Source of the DNA: Heterocephalus glaber
Lineage: Eukaryota > Chordata > Mammalia > Rodentia > Bathyergidae
Direction of reading: 5' to 3'
Assembly: GCF_000247695.1 (NCBI RefSeq)
Contig: NW_004624733.1
Location: forward strand, 4,225,880 to 4,289,879
Length of the DNA: 64,000 nt
The translations under genes and the position numbers were made by a program. How positions within the stretch are numbered: position 1 is the stretch's first letter; each line of letters opens with the position of its first letter. The notes below the pieces were generated by a model, which saw nothing but the letters and a program-made list of their open reading frames with translations, ran no database searches and had not been told where the DNA came from. Shown here piece by piece: positions 23,515 through 35,724 of this stretch.

Positions 23515-23917
23515 TGTTATGGCATGTATCTAGATGTCCCCCAAAGTCTCACATGGTTATAGGTGGAGCTTTTTGGAGGTGGCTGGATCTAGGGTTTATG
23601 CTGCTGGCATCAAAGACGAGATGCTGGGACTGATTCATGGTGTGATGCTAGGATTAAGGGTGTGAGTGCTACCTGCCCAAGGCCTGGTAGCCTGGTAAGA
23701 TACAAGGAACAGAAAGAACTGTAATCATGGCTTGTGGCTTGGTCCCTTCTGCCTGCCATGGACTGTTTCTCTTCTGCAATGCCCCTCTGCCATCTGCTCT
23801 TGGAGCCAGCTGACTATGGACAGAAACCTCTACAAAGTGTGAGCCAAGTGAACCTTTCCTCGTTTAATTTTGGGTGTCAGGTATTTTGTCTCAGGAAGGA
23901 GAAAAGTTACTAAGACA
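23515..23917 (+). mobile_element. MaLR-type solo LTR with perfect 5-bp target duplication
   Basis: A 403-bp LTR from TGTTATGGCATG to ACTAAGACA, flanked by gatgt at 23510-23514 and 23918-23922. Internal blocks 'catggttataggtggagc', 'gtgatgctaggattaaggg' and 'gtgtcaggtattttgtctca' are shared with the LTR at 11987-12411. No internal region adjoins it, so it is a solo LTR left by LTR-LTR recombination. The 5-base duplication and TG/CA ends fit the ERVL-MaLR group. Confidence 0.9.
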
Positions 23918-24308
23918 GATGTCTTAAGTTTCTAACACAAATTTTAAGAACTAAAGAAAGAGCTAATATTTAGATATGGGTTGATCAAAGTGACTTCTAC
24001 AATTATTCCTTTTTAAGAAAAAAGTCATCAGTTATATCCTTCCATGTTTTTCCACGTAGTTGCTGATGTGGAGTCTACTTTAGATTTATGATTTCTTCAC
24101 TTGGTAATAGTTTCTCAAGAAATAAAGATAGTGGAAAGAGTGATGCAAAGTAATACAGAAAAAAACAGAAGACATTAAGGTAGTTTAAAAAAAGTTGTTG
24201 AGCAGCTATTCTCTTAGTAATTCATAGATTGTAAAAGCAGTCCTGCAAGAGTATTTCTCATTTGTGAAAGACAAAATTAAGGTCTTTTATGATAGATATT
24301 AGAATAAT

Positions 24309-24395
24309 GCAGGGCCAGGGATGTAGCTCAGTGGCACCATGCCTGCCTGGCAAGCACAAGGTCCTCAGTTCAATCCCCAGGATCAGAAAACAAAA
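24309..24395 (+). mobile_element. ID SINE, standard form
   Basis: Plus-strand ID with box A TGTAGCTCAGTGG, the 'gcctgcctggcaagcac' block, and box B AGTTCAATCC, then an A-rich tail. The repeat agaataat flanks it at 24301-24308 and 24396-24403. Confidence 0.85.
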
Positions 24396-24403
24396 AGAAT
24401 AAT

Positions 24404-25890
24404 ATTATTTTTGGTATATTAATACATGCATATAACATTTTTTATTGTTTTATCCCCATTAAGCCCATCCTTTTCCTCTCATCTCTCAATCCCCTTCCTT
24501 CCCCATCTCTAAAAGTCTACTTTCTAATTTCTTTTCATCTCTCTTTTTTTAATTCATTTAAACTTATTTTTAGATTGCTTATATAAGAGAAAACCTGCAA
24601 TATTTAACTTACTGAGACTAGCTTATTTAACTTAACATGAAGCCCTCAGTTCCATCCATTTCTTGCAAAAGTCATGGTTTTATTCTTTATGACTGAATAA
24701 TGTCTATATATATATTTTTTTCTTCCATGTAAATTTTGAGGATCATCAGTGTTAACTCTTCTTTAAAAGTCTGTTAAAATTCAGCAGCAAATGCACTGTG
24801 TTCTGGAATTTGCTTTGTTTGTGAGAGATTTTATTATTATTTCAATGTCACTGCTTATTATTGATTTGTTCAGATTTTTTTATGTCTTAATTCAATACTG
24901 GTAGGTCATATATGTCTAGGAATCTTTTTCCTTTAGATTTTCCAATTTATTGGAATATAAATGCAAAATAATTTCTAATAATTCTCTGAATTTGAGTGGT
25001 GTCTGCTGTAATTTGCCCATTTTGTCTCCAATTTTATTAACTTTTTACTCTTCCTTTTGGTAAGTTTCACTAAAAGTTTGTCAGTCTCATTCATGTTTTC
25101 ACAGTATTGTTCTTTCAGTATTTTATTACTTGTACTCTTACTATGTCTTTTGTTCTACTGGATTTGTTTTGGTTTATTTTTATATCTAGGGCACTAAAAT
25201 GCAACATTAGCTTATTTGGGATCATTCTTTCTGATGTAGGCACTGATGGGTAGAAACACCCATTTTGGGGTTTTTTTTTTTTTTTGGTACCAGGGATTGA
25301 ACTCGGGTCCTTGCGCAGCAGGCAGTGAAACCACTGAAATCCCCAGCCCAAGAAACACCCATTTTGAAGTGTTTTCATGTGTCTGATATGTTTTCACAGA
25401 TTCTGATATGTTTCTGGTTTTGTTTTATTCTGGTATTTTAAAAAATTTCTCTCTCGATAATCTTCAATGACCCACTAATCATTCAAAAGTGTATTATTTA
25501 TTTTCCACATTTATATGTCATTCCTGTAGTTTAATTTGCTATTTATTTCTAGACTTATTCCATTGTAATCAGGAGGCATAAAATTATTGCAATTTTTTTT
25601 GTTAATATTTGTTTCTTACCCTAAATATGTTCTATTTTGGAGAAGGTTACCTGGGCTGTTGAAAATACAATGTTATCTGGTATTTTGGGATATAAGACTA
25701 TATTTTATTAAGTCTCTATGATCTATAGTGTAGCTCAACTCTGAGGCTTTTTGTTGATTTTTTTGTCAGTTGACAAATCTATTTGTGAGAATGGGTTATT
25801 AAAGTTACCCTATATGATTTTATTGGCATCTATCTGGCCCTTTATGTCAATCAGAGTTTGTTTATGCAATTGGGGACAGAGAAGTTTGTA
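24404..25890 (-). mobile_element. L1 on the minus strand, internally deleted
   Basis: The left part (to about 24560) is a pyrimidine-rich L1 3' UTR in reverse orientation. 'tatgactgaataatg' near 24689 is the reverse complement of the L1 ORF2 end. From about 24780 the sequence is an older L1 ORF2 (reverse transcriptase then endonuclease region) with many indels. It may be two adjacent L1 fragments in the same orientation. An ID element is inserted at 25268. Confidence 0.7.
25268..25350 (-). mobile_element. ID-type SINE with 16-bp perfect target duplication
   Basis: Minus-strand ID. The T-run is the A-tail, GGTACCAGGGATTGAACTC is the box B end, and a variant box A is at the far end. The 16 bases agaaacacccattttg are present at 25252-25267 and 25351-25366. 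An exact long duplication suggests a comparatively recent insertion. It lies inside L1 sequence. Confidence 0.93.
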
Positions 25891-26828
25891 CACTAATGAG
25901 CAAAGTTTAAGAAAATCATAGTGTAAAACCTACTGTCTCAAACTTGATCAACGAAACAGAATAATTACTTGCAGGAAAATCAGAATGAGTAATTAAAGAA
26001 TTTTGACCTGGAAGAATGAAATGCATTCAGAAGGCCTGTGAGGACAGAGGATCACTGGGGATTCTGTGTTATGGGACTTAAGCATCACACTCTTGTTAGT
26101 TGTGAAACTAACTGGAAACTGGAGGAAATATGTTTCCAGATGGGTCTGACAGATTTGGTGGCTTCAATAAGTTCTAAGAAGATTTACAAATAGGATGTCC
26201 TGAGTCCACTGTTCCTATGATTTTAATTTTTGAGTAAGTTATATTTCTAATATCATATATTAAAGTGTCTCCTATTTGAAATATACTTGCAGTATATTTT
26301 ATTGACTATAGCAAGTATGTAGAAAATATATTGCATTCCTTTCCATGAAGAACATGCAGTGCTGACTTTCCCAATCTGTACCATAATTGTGACATAGGGA
26401 TAGGATTGTGACTATGGGGGATGTGCTATCTGAATTTATATGAAAATTCCTCTTAGAATGTAATCCTAGGGTGCATCTGTTATGTATTTAGATTTTTAAA
26501 AATGTAGTTTAGTGTTCCAAGCAGGTGTGCAGTTCTCTCACCCATGAGATCACATAAAATGAAAAGTTCATGATTGGCCAGGAGCTCAGTTCAACAGGAT
26601 CAAGGAAAGGTAAACTCCTTCACTCACGCTGACTGAGCTTAATATCCATGGCTCTCATGGGGAAGTCCTAAGTGGGCTAGTGAGCTTGAAAAAGGAATGT
26701 ACAATTTGGCAAAAACAGGTCTTTCTGCTTTTTTTCTAGTATTTTGATATGGAGTTACAGTCAGGGCAATGACTGATTCTTCAGAGAGAAATAGAAGTAT
26801 AAGGATGATTGACATTCCCTCTTCATGT

Positions 26829-26831
<3 letters not shown>
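25891..26831. other. Unclassified DNA
   Basis: No gene, LTR or SINE recognised. Confidence 0.4.

Positions 26832-26870
<39 letters not shown>
26832..26870. repeat. (TG)n microsatellite
   Basis: An uninterrupted TG dinucleotide run of about 39 bases. Confidence 0.97.
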
Positions 26871-26873
<3 letters not shown>

Positions 26874-27237
26874 ACAGATGCATGAAGTCAACCTACCATT
26901 GATTAATGGAATAGTGGCATAGCTTCATTTCCTCAAAATACTTGTGGTATTTCTCTCTACTTTTGCATTAGTCTTTTTGTTGTTAAAATTATTTGCTGCA
27001 GTTTCATTAGGACTGAATTTTTTTCTCTTGTCTTCCTCTCCTGTTGTATCTGCTCTCACATCTCCAACTCAGAAAATTGAATATGAGTTTAGTCCATTGA
27101 ATAACCTTGAACCCTTCTTCCACAAGTCAGAGTTTAAAGCCTTTGGAGTACAAGAAAAAGGAATACCTGCCAAATTGAGAAAATTCATATCGCTTCTTTT
27201 ATTGTGCTTTCTTCTTACCATTCTCATCCCAAAAGTA
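26871..27237. other. Unclassified DNA with a 117-codon chance frame
   Basis: A plus-strand open frame starting at 26944 has a hydrophobic start and no recognisable domain. It runs through a target-site duplication into the ID SINE that follows, so its end is repeat-derived. This argues against a conserved gene. Confidence 0.45.
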
Positions 27238-27253
27238 GAAATTATCAGGACTT

Positions 27254-27339
27254 GGGCAAGTGATGTCACCTCCTGCCTCACAAGTGCAAAGCTCTGAGTT
27301 CAATCCATAATGCAAAAAAAAAAAAAAAAAGGAGAAAAA
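27254..27339 (+). mobile_element. ID SINE with 16-bp perfect target duplication
   Basis: A plus-strand ID with a degraded head, 'cctgcctcacaagtgcaaag', box B 'gagttcaatcc' and a long A-tail. The 16 bases gaaattatcaggactt flank it at 27238-27253 and 27340-27355. Confidence 0.9.
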
Positions 27340-27355
27340 GAAATTATCAGGACTT

Positions 27356-28796
27356 ATAGTCTAATCAGAAAAGAGCATACATCTGCATTCATAAGGACAT
27401 ATATACAGGGAAATGTATCTCAAAACTCAGAAGTAAAATATCCAATCCCCACTGCCCACTACCCAGTCATAATGCTGACTACATAATCAGCATAATAGCT
27501 ACTCAGAGTTTTGGTGCCTGCAGTGAGAACATGGAAGAGATCAAGGAGTCACGCCTTTTTTGCGCCCTTGCCGCAGTCTCCTTTTAGACACCTAAGTTGT
27601 TATCTACTAGATAAATCTTTTTCATGAGACAATCTTATTTTTGTTTATAAAGGAAAGATGCCTATTTAAAATTATTTTAATGTATAACAGTTGCTAGACA
27701 CAGAAGTGCTTTGTAACCTCTTAAGTGCTAAACTATTGTTAAAGCAATGGTAGGAAATGGTAAAATTTGTTGTTTTGCTGCTTCAACCCAGCATAATCTA
27801 CAGCTGGTTTGCCTTCTCCTTAATATATGTGGGACAAACAATGCTCAATTTGCTTTTATTTTGCAGGCACCATTGGCTCATCAGGCTTCCTGTATGTGAA
27901 GTAAGTCTCTGATTTACCGAGGCAGCATATAAGTAAACACCTTCTATTACACCAACTCCTGGGGCACTTTCTAAACATATGTAGTGGAATTCCTTAAGCA
28001 GTGACTCATATAGCCACATCTGGGGAAGACCTCTGTCAAAGTTTAGTAGTACCTAATCATCTTAGGGCAAAGTTACTTAGAAACTGAGAAAACACACAGA
28101 AATATCAAATTCATATTTTATAGAAAATTCATACAAGTTAAAACTACATTTTGTTGTTTAAAATCAAGGTTAGCTGTGGCCAAATTTTCCAGGCAATTGA
28201 GGATCTGATTGATCTCTGCTACCTTGAAGAAGAGCTTCTGGGATGAAAAGAGAGCCATGATCTCTTGGTGGAGATCATGTTAGTGGAGGCCAGTCATTCA
28301 GTGTCTGTTGAATATAGATACTCCTACTTGCCTTTGCACTTGTACTTCTGTCTTCAGAATCAGAATTTCAAAGTTATGGACAGATTCATATCTTATCTTT
28401 AGAGATACATTATAAGAAAAAGAAACATCAGAGATAATTCTCTCTTTTGCTGCTAATTGTGCTGAGCATTTATTATCATAAGTAAAAGGAAAATAATAAT
28501 ATTTGGGGATTAACAACTAAACAATGAAGAAACATTAAAAAATACATACACATAATAGAAATAAAGATTGGAAAGTTTACATATGGTGTTCATTCTTTAT
28601 TTGAGGATTTAGGGTTTAAATAATACTTTTAAAAGTAATTTAAACACCAAGTAATTTAAACAACATGAGCAAATAACCTTATGTTAACTTGAATTCATGT
28701 CTTTTATATTTTTATCTTTTTCTGGATTCTTGAATTTAGATAATATCAACCCCAAAATAACAACAAATAACCTTACCTTATATGGACTTAATTTAA
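27356..28796. other. Apparently unique DNA
   Basis: No repeat family or reading frame recognised. Base composition is moderate to AT-rich. Confidence 0.4.
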
Positions 28797-28887
28797 TCTC
28801 CTTCTTTTTCTCCCTCTTCTTCTTCTTCTCCTTCTCCTTCTCCTCCTCCTCCTCTTCCTCCTCCTCCTCCTCCTCCTCCTTCTTCCT
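28797..28887. repeat. 91-nt pure polypyrimidine tract, (CTT)n/(CCT)n
   Basis: Every base on the plus strand from 28797 to 28887 is C or T, moving from CTT-rich to CCT-rich units. It stands where the A-tail of the adjacent minus-strand SINE should be, so it probably grew by slippage and mutation from that tail. A short ATT run (28888-28900) lies between them. Confidence 0.95.
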
Positions 28888-28900
28888 ATTATTATTATTA

Positions 28901-29096
28901 TTTTGGTATGATAGTGGGGACCTAGTCCACAGCTTTCACTCTGAACTATGTCCCCAGCACTCTACCCTTTTTATTCCGAGACAAGGTCTCATTAAGTATC
29001 TATGTTGCTCAGGCTGCTGGGCTCACACTTGAGATCCTCCTGCCTTAGCCTTCCAGAATGCTTGAATCACAGTTGTGCAGCACCATGCCTGGCTCC
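28901..29096 (-). mobile_element. B1-ID composite SINE (B1-dID type)
   Basis: Read on the minus strand, it starts GGAGCCAGGCATGGTG (B1 head) with 'ggctaaggcaggaggat' and 'gagaccttgtctc'. It then passes through an A-rich linker into an ID-like half, 'gagtgctggggacata'. B1 followed by ID in one unit is the structure described for the dimeric B1-dID SINE of non-muroid rodents. The family name is from knowledge; the two-part structure is visible. Confidence 0.8.
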
Positions 29097-29099
29097 TTC

Positions 29100-30488
29100 C
29101 ATGGACCTTTAAACTAGGCTAAGAATAACAGACACTTAGGGCAGGGCACTGTTACCTGGAATAGTGGGGAAAGTTGCAAGAAAACTAAAGAGAAAATCCA
29201 CCAAAATGTGAAATGACTATTTAATTCTTAAGTTTCTATTTTTTTCTTGACTGGATTAGAATAATTCCAAATGAAGATAAGAACAGAGGGAGAATGGGGT
29301 GGGGAGCAGGTAGGGAAGAAATCAGAAGTGAGAGATTGGGTGCTGGCAAAATGGAGAAGTGAAAGTATCAAGATTTCGATGGGGAGGCTGGGGGAAAGAA
29401 GGGTACATTATACTTTAAACCACACAGCTGTTGGGTTTTAAAGTTAGCTTCTAGGGAAGTGTTCAGTGAAGATGAAAGACAAAGTGTTTTTTGAAACTTG
29501 CCTGGTTGCCATTACTATACAGCACTTTGAAAGAAAAATAGCATGCAAGTTTACTAAATAAATAAAGCTTTGGCAATGTATTTAAATTGTGTTGAAAATC
29601 AAGGCTCTTCAGGATGCTGAGTAGTATTAGATCAATAAAGTGAACTTTTCTACATATAAATATATGCTATTCACATCGCTCGTTACCCATACTTCACAAT
29701 GATATTCTGATTAATAGTGCATGGAGTAGATCTCCCAAATGCCAGCCAGATGTTCCAAAAAAACCCCCCAAAACTGATGTTATTTGACTTAGGGAGAAAA
29801 ATATAAATCATATGTATTCTGACATACATAATAGAACAAATGGAAAGCATCCCCATGTGAATTCCATACTTATTTCATAATTCTACTTAGATTGAGGGTG
29901 AGAGAGAAAACTGTGTAAGTTCAGGGCCTACATAGAAAATAAAGAACAAAAAATACCACTTAAGTACAGTAACTAAAAATAAACAGTTTGATATACACAT
30001 TATTTTTTAACACTAGCGGTATTTCCCTTGTTTTGTTAATACTCTCTTTCTAAAACATAATCATTGATATTCTATATCTCACCAGTGTTTGAAGACTACT
30101 CTAAAAGAAAAATTTACTGGATAGTGAATACTATGAAGGAAGAAAAGTTTGATTACCAATAAAACAAATCTGTCAACCTTCATAGGAAGAAATGTTTTCT
30201 AAATTTTGAATTATCAAAGGTTGTAAATTTCTTCAAAGACTGTAGAGAAACACAAGACATCACAATATATATTTATAATGAAGATTAAAAGAAGCTTTAC
30301 TTTTTTACAGTTTTCTTTTTTACATTGCTAATACCAGAAACTAAAATTTTTTTCAAAAAATAAATCTGTATTTCCCTACTGTGGTAGACTTGTTTGATGT
30401 CATGATTATTTATGATTACGTTTATAACTAAAGTACTTAAAATGTCCTAGTAGAAAAAGGAAGAGATGGGACACACAGAGTGCTCTTT
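29100..30488. other. Apparently unique AT-rich DNA
   Basis: No gene or repeat recognised. A purine-rich patch lies at about 29280-29400. Confidence 0.4.
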
Positions 30489-30501
30489 AAGAAAAGAGAA
30501 A

Positions 30502-31165
30502 GATTAAAATTCTGTGAAGTATGCTGTTGGAATTTCAGTTGGGATTGTACTGAATTTATATAGTAGTTTTGGAAGTATGGCCATTTTCACTATACTGGTT
30601 CTTCCTATCCAGGAGAGCAAAGGATATCTTTCCATTTTCTGATATCCACTGCAGTTCTTTTTTCAGAGTGCTGTAGATTTCAGAATAGAGGTCTTTGATT
30701 TTTTTTTGTTGTTAGATTGATTTCTAGGTATTTCATTTTTTTGATGCTATTGTGAAAGGAGTTGTTTCTCCAGTTCCTCTCTCAGTGAGTCTGTTCTTCG
30801 TGTACAGGAAGGTTATTGATTTTTGTGTGTTGACCTTGTATTCAGCTACTCTACTGAATTTATTTATGAAGTCTAGAAGACTTTTGGTGGAGTTCTTGGG
30901 GTCTTTTACATAGAGTATCAATGACAGTTTAACTTCTTCCTTTCCTATCTTTATTCCTTTTGCTTCTTTCTCTTGTCTAATTGCTGTGGCCAGTGTTTCC
31001 AGAATTATATTGAATAGGAGTGATGATAGTGGACATCTTTGTCTTGTTCCTGATTTTAATGTGAAGAATTTCAGTTTTTGACCATTTAGTAAGATGTTGG
31101 CTGTTGGTTTTTCATAGGTAGCCTTAATCAGGTTGAGATAATTTTCTGTAGGTTTTTTTTTTTTA
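30502..31165 (-). mobile_element. L1 ORF2 part, inverted 5' portion of a twin-primed L1
   Basis: Reverse complement of L1 ORF2 reverse-transcriptase region: 'ggattgtactgaatttata', 'tggccattttcactat', 'tttctaggtatttcatttttt', 'gaataggagtgatgatagtgg'. Its strand is opposite to the 3' UTR immediately downstream, and the two share one pair of outer direct repeats, so they are one insertion. Divergence is low compared with other L1 in the window. Confidence 0.88.
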
Positions 31166-31613
31166 TCATGAATGGATGTTGGAGTAAGAATGAGAAACTA
31201 GAGACATTTATATCTAAATGGGTGCACATTGAGGCCACACTCTTAAGTGAAATGAATAGGACACACATGTGTAATACTTAATAGTTTCTCTGGTGTTAGA
31301 AACTTAAAGTGTAAATAAGGATCAAAATGTATAATAGATCCTATGAAATAGGAAGCAAAGGTCCAGAGAGGAAGAGGAATTGGGAGGGGTTGGGGAAAGG
31401 AATGAAGGGAAAGAAATAAACATGAGAAAAGGAGAAAATAGAAACAAAGTCCTTGTAAACAGGGAAGGGTGAAGGGGTTTTAAGGGAGAGCAAGGGGAAT
31501 GGGAAAAAAAAAAAGAACCAAAATATATCATGTAAAGGTACAAATTCCCAATGATGAATGTCATCATATAATATACCTAAAATGTACCAATGAACTTAAT
31601 GAATACAAAAAAA
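31166..31613 (+). mobile_element. L1 3' end, direct part of the same twin-primed L1
   Basis: Plus-strand L1 end with a 'gaggccacactcttaagtgaa' ORF2-end block, the purine-rich 3' UTR with four G-tracts (31462-31486), 'tcatgtaaaggtac', and 'aatgtaccaatgaac' before the A-tail. The repeat aagaaaagagaaa at 31614-31626 pairs with 30489-30501. Confidence 0.88.
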
Positions 31614-31626
31614 AAGAAAAGAGAAA

Positions 31627-34600
31627 TAAAAACCAGTGATAGGCTGGTAAGTTTTCAAGCCTGACCATAAGGAACAAAATGATTGTTGTGTAGTTTTGCT
31701 AATTCCATGGTGCACCTACTCTCACCATGGTCAATTTCAAGCTGACAACCTAATGCTAATAAATATATAGTGGGAATAAGGTGTACAAAATTGGCTGTCA
31801 TGATCACATCAAATTTGCTCATGGAATAAAGCCAAGAAGCTTTTATTAAGAGGGAAGACTTTTAGACCAAGTTGAAGTTAGCATGATAAGCGGATAATTG
31901 AACATAGCAAAACATTACAGTATGCTGTGATTTACCCAATAATATAATAATGTTTTAGAGTATAGTGTTACTATCATTATGATGAAGAAATCTCTGTGGT
32001 ATGCTAGAGAAAAATAAGACTAAATAAAGACAGGCCTTGATGATGGGAAAGTTTTTATCTAACTCAAAGAGTAGAACTTATCATACTAATGTTAGATTTG
32101 TAGCTTAATTACCCAGATTTAAGACTTTGTTTCTTTTTTATTTGCTTTTTAATTACAAGCAACGTAAGGTAATTCATTATTTCTACTACTGTATGTAGAC
32201 AGATTTTTCTGACAGTATTTGAGAAATAAGGTATTCTATTCTGTTCTAGGCTATGCTATGCTATCATACATGTATTTAATGTTAGTGTAATAATGTGCCA
32301 AAATTTTTCTATTCAGGATGGAGTACTAAAAGAAAAACGGACACTGTCCTTTTCTTCTAAAAACTTACAATCTTAAATATTACATACATAATGTACATTG
32401 TGTACAGATTGCTACATGCAAAGAACTTGGCATTGAACTTCAAAAAGAGACATCATATTTTCGAGTAGAGCACAGAAACTAGCCTCATCCTTAGCATGTA
32501 TCTTTCTAAAACTTTCTGTTGTATTTAATGTAAATGAAACTTATCCCTGTCTTCACAGTGCCTGTATGCACAGCACATAGGTCACATTAAACTACATTAA
32601 ACAATTTGAATGCTTCAATTAATCTTTAAAATAATATATTCATCTATTAATATTCTTTAACTAATTTTTATCAAATTTAAACTCTTCTCAATTCCAGATA
32701 AAGTGTTAGAGTTTAAACTCCAAGGAAACAAATATGGCTTGATCATTAGTGACATCTTTTCATGGACTTAATAGGTAAAAGAAAAGGAAGCAAGTGTAAA
32801 ATCTGGTATAGTCATCATTTTGATCTAATTTTAGTTTCTCCTGCATGAATTTCTAAGACTTTGAGGCCCTTTCTTCTTTGAGATTTATAACATTTCATAA
32901 CTCTGGATGAATTACAAATCAAGATGTAGTGTAGAAATGGCCCAGTATTGACTTCCTAAGACTATAAACATCAATCTCACTCTCAGCGACTTTCAGAAAT
33001 AACCTGATTCTTTTCCTTCTAGCCTGTTTAAAAGTGAATGAACTTGTGTCATGATCTTTCCTTAGAACTGTTTGTATATTTGTCCTCACAATAAACTAGT
33101 GTGCTTTGCCTTAACTCACCTCCCCACTGGACACTGCATTATTGATGATATTTTTTCACTATCTTTAAATTCTTGTTGGCTCATGACCCAGTATCCTCTC
33201 CCAAAAGTCCAAGAAATTTTGTAATGAAGGCATCTAGCTGTGATACACACATATGACATCAAAATAACTTGTAAATTTTATTTTCATGACAATAAACTAA
33301 TTTGAAATATTAAATGATGAGGACACAGGCCAATAGTGATTTAGGTTCCTTGGCCCTGAATTCCACATGACAGTGGCTCCTGTGGCTAAAATATAATGCT
33401 TTTTGAGTAAAAAGATATTTCATTAATATGTACATATTTTTGAAATATCTACGGGAGACTATATATCAATTATTTAAGAGTCATCATTTGTATGTTATGG
33501 ACTGTGGGTTTTGCTCACCAGTCAGGTCACTCTGATCTGCAGACTCCTTCTCCAAGATGATATTTTCTAGAGCACACCAATCCCCTAATGCTTTCTAAGT
33601 AGTGCAGGACTTTCTTCACATGGACAACCTGACAGGACCGAGGACCTCTTTGCTCATATTTCTTAGCACTCTTATGACTGTGGAGTTTGGCTGAGTCAAC
33701 CTAGTGCTTGTTAGATGAGAAAACAGAAATGGGATATTCTAGGGCATATTCCACTCTTCTGCCCTCACTCCTCTATTTTACTTTTTTGTACTTGGTTAAG
33801 ATTCCATCTGTTAACTTAGGGCTTGAAAAGTGCAAAGTTTCACAAAGAGTGTGTTTGATCACAAACAGTACTTTGGGAGTTCTTTGATATGTATAAGAGA
33901 AAAGATGAACAATTAGTCACTTGCTATAATCTCCTGATGAGGAAAAATTTATCATACAGAACATTCCACTCACTGAAATTAAAAAAAATCCTCCTAACTC
34001 AAGCAATTGCAAACCATAAATATTTAGTATGCTTAGAGAATATGTCTTTAGTTTGACTATCAAATTGGTTTCTTATTCATATAAGAGAATTAAAATTATC
34101 CAGGGGCGCTGGGGATATGTAAAAGAAGACCAGATTTTTCTACTTTACACTTTGATTTAGATCTGCCTGAGGCTCTTTATTGGATACTGAAAATTAACTG
34201 TGTACAATGTAATGAATGTTTTGTGTCACAAATGGGTTGTTATTTAAAGTTTATAAACTTCTTTGTTTCTCATTCATACACAATAGCCCCAACTAATCAC
34301 TTTATAATGTTAACCAGAATATTAAATGAGATAGTTTATAAAGCACTTAAAATAATTTCTAGAACACATGCAATTTTATTTACATTTCATTAATAAATAT
34401 CATGACAGTGCTGGTGACAGCAATTGATATGTCAATTTCTTAGGTAAAGTGTCCACATGCTGATACTATCATAATTCCTACATATAATGGATGATCAAGT
34501 TTGTCAATAAATTTCCAAGATTAGATTTCCTTTTATAATTTATAATGCACAGAGAGAGTACATCTAGGCTAACTTTAAAAGCTGAGATTACAAATCTAAA

Positions 34601-35398
34601 TAATCCTGTGAATTAACTCTTCTTTCACCTTAATAACTATATTGATAATGAAAATAAAGTGTTTTTGCATGTATTACCAATTATCTACGAACACATTGCT
34701 TTTTTTTGACAGTAAACTAACATTCTCTTCTCAAACCCTTACACACACTATGTCTCAAATTCATGGGGGAAATACACCTCAGAATCAGCCTACAGCCGTT
34801 CACTTCTCTATGCCTTTGCCTCTGGCCCTGACTCAGTGAAAATTTAATGAAGTTACTCAAAATTGTTAGTCAAATGAGGCAAGAGACTAAATTCACGTTC
34901 CCTATAGGAAACTAAAGTTTTGAAAAGGTTGCAGGTGAACTATTTCACTCTGCATTGCTCTAAGTTTGTGAAAACATATTTATCATCTTCAATAGCCGCA
35001 GCCTTGGCCTGAACCTTAAAATTTTCTTCAGGGATTTGGATGACCATATGCAAACATTTCAATCCAGACCAATAATCTTACATTCCTCTCAAAGACCCAA
35101 ATGATATCCCATGAGACAGAGCTAACTGCTTAGTTAAAAGCATAGTTCCTATTCCTAAAGGAAGGACATAGCCATGAAGCTATTTCTTCCTATTTTAATA
35201 CTCCCTGCTCAAAGGGACACCTTCAAGGGTGTTAGGCTTACAAATGGACTTGCTTTACATAATGGTCTCTGTGGTCTAAGTGTCTTGATTTTAGGCAATG
35301 TGTTTTATTTTAAAACTATTCTTGTCATGAAAAAGAGATGTCAACATATCCCAGTAGAAATTATCAAACCAGGTCAGCAAATACTCCCAAGCACCAAT
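31627..35398. other. Apparently unique AT-rich DNA
   Basis: In 3.8 kb I recognise no gene, SINE, LTR or L1. Open frames near 34642 and 35174 (65 and 75 codons) have no recognisable domains. This is one of the longer repeat-poor stretches of the window. Confidence 0.45.
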
Positions 35399-35724
35399 TG
35401 AAAGCACCATACCCTGCCAAAGGCTGCTAACTAGAAGCCAGACTCCTTCTGCTCCTTTTGATAAGGAAATAATGTACAACATGCAGGCCTTTGTCCCACC
35501 CACCTCATGGTTTTGCCAGGAATCATAAGATGTTTTGTTCAGGCTACCACCACTGCAAATGTAACAGTTCAAGCAATGTAACAGTTCAAGTGTCCTAACT
35601 GTAAATGTACAAGCTGCAAGACATTCCTACCTGATGTTTCAAGGCATTCTGTTAACTTCCCCTTTCTGCTTCTGTAAATGCGCTTATCTGCACCTGAACC
35701 CAACCCCTCTACCCCATAGATCTC

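Noticed and set aside
24309..24395. tRNA gene
   Set aside because: Box A and box B are present, but the sequence has an A-rich tail, flanking direct repeats and no intact cloverleaf; it is an ID SINE.
26944..27297. 117-codon open frame with hydrophobic start, possible small membrane protein
   Set aside because: No recognisable family, no supporting gene structure, and its end crosses a target-site duplication into an ID SINE.
28697..29032. 111-codon frame with poly-Ser
   Set aside because: The poly-Ser comes from the polypyrimidine microsatellite and the rest from a SINE.
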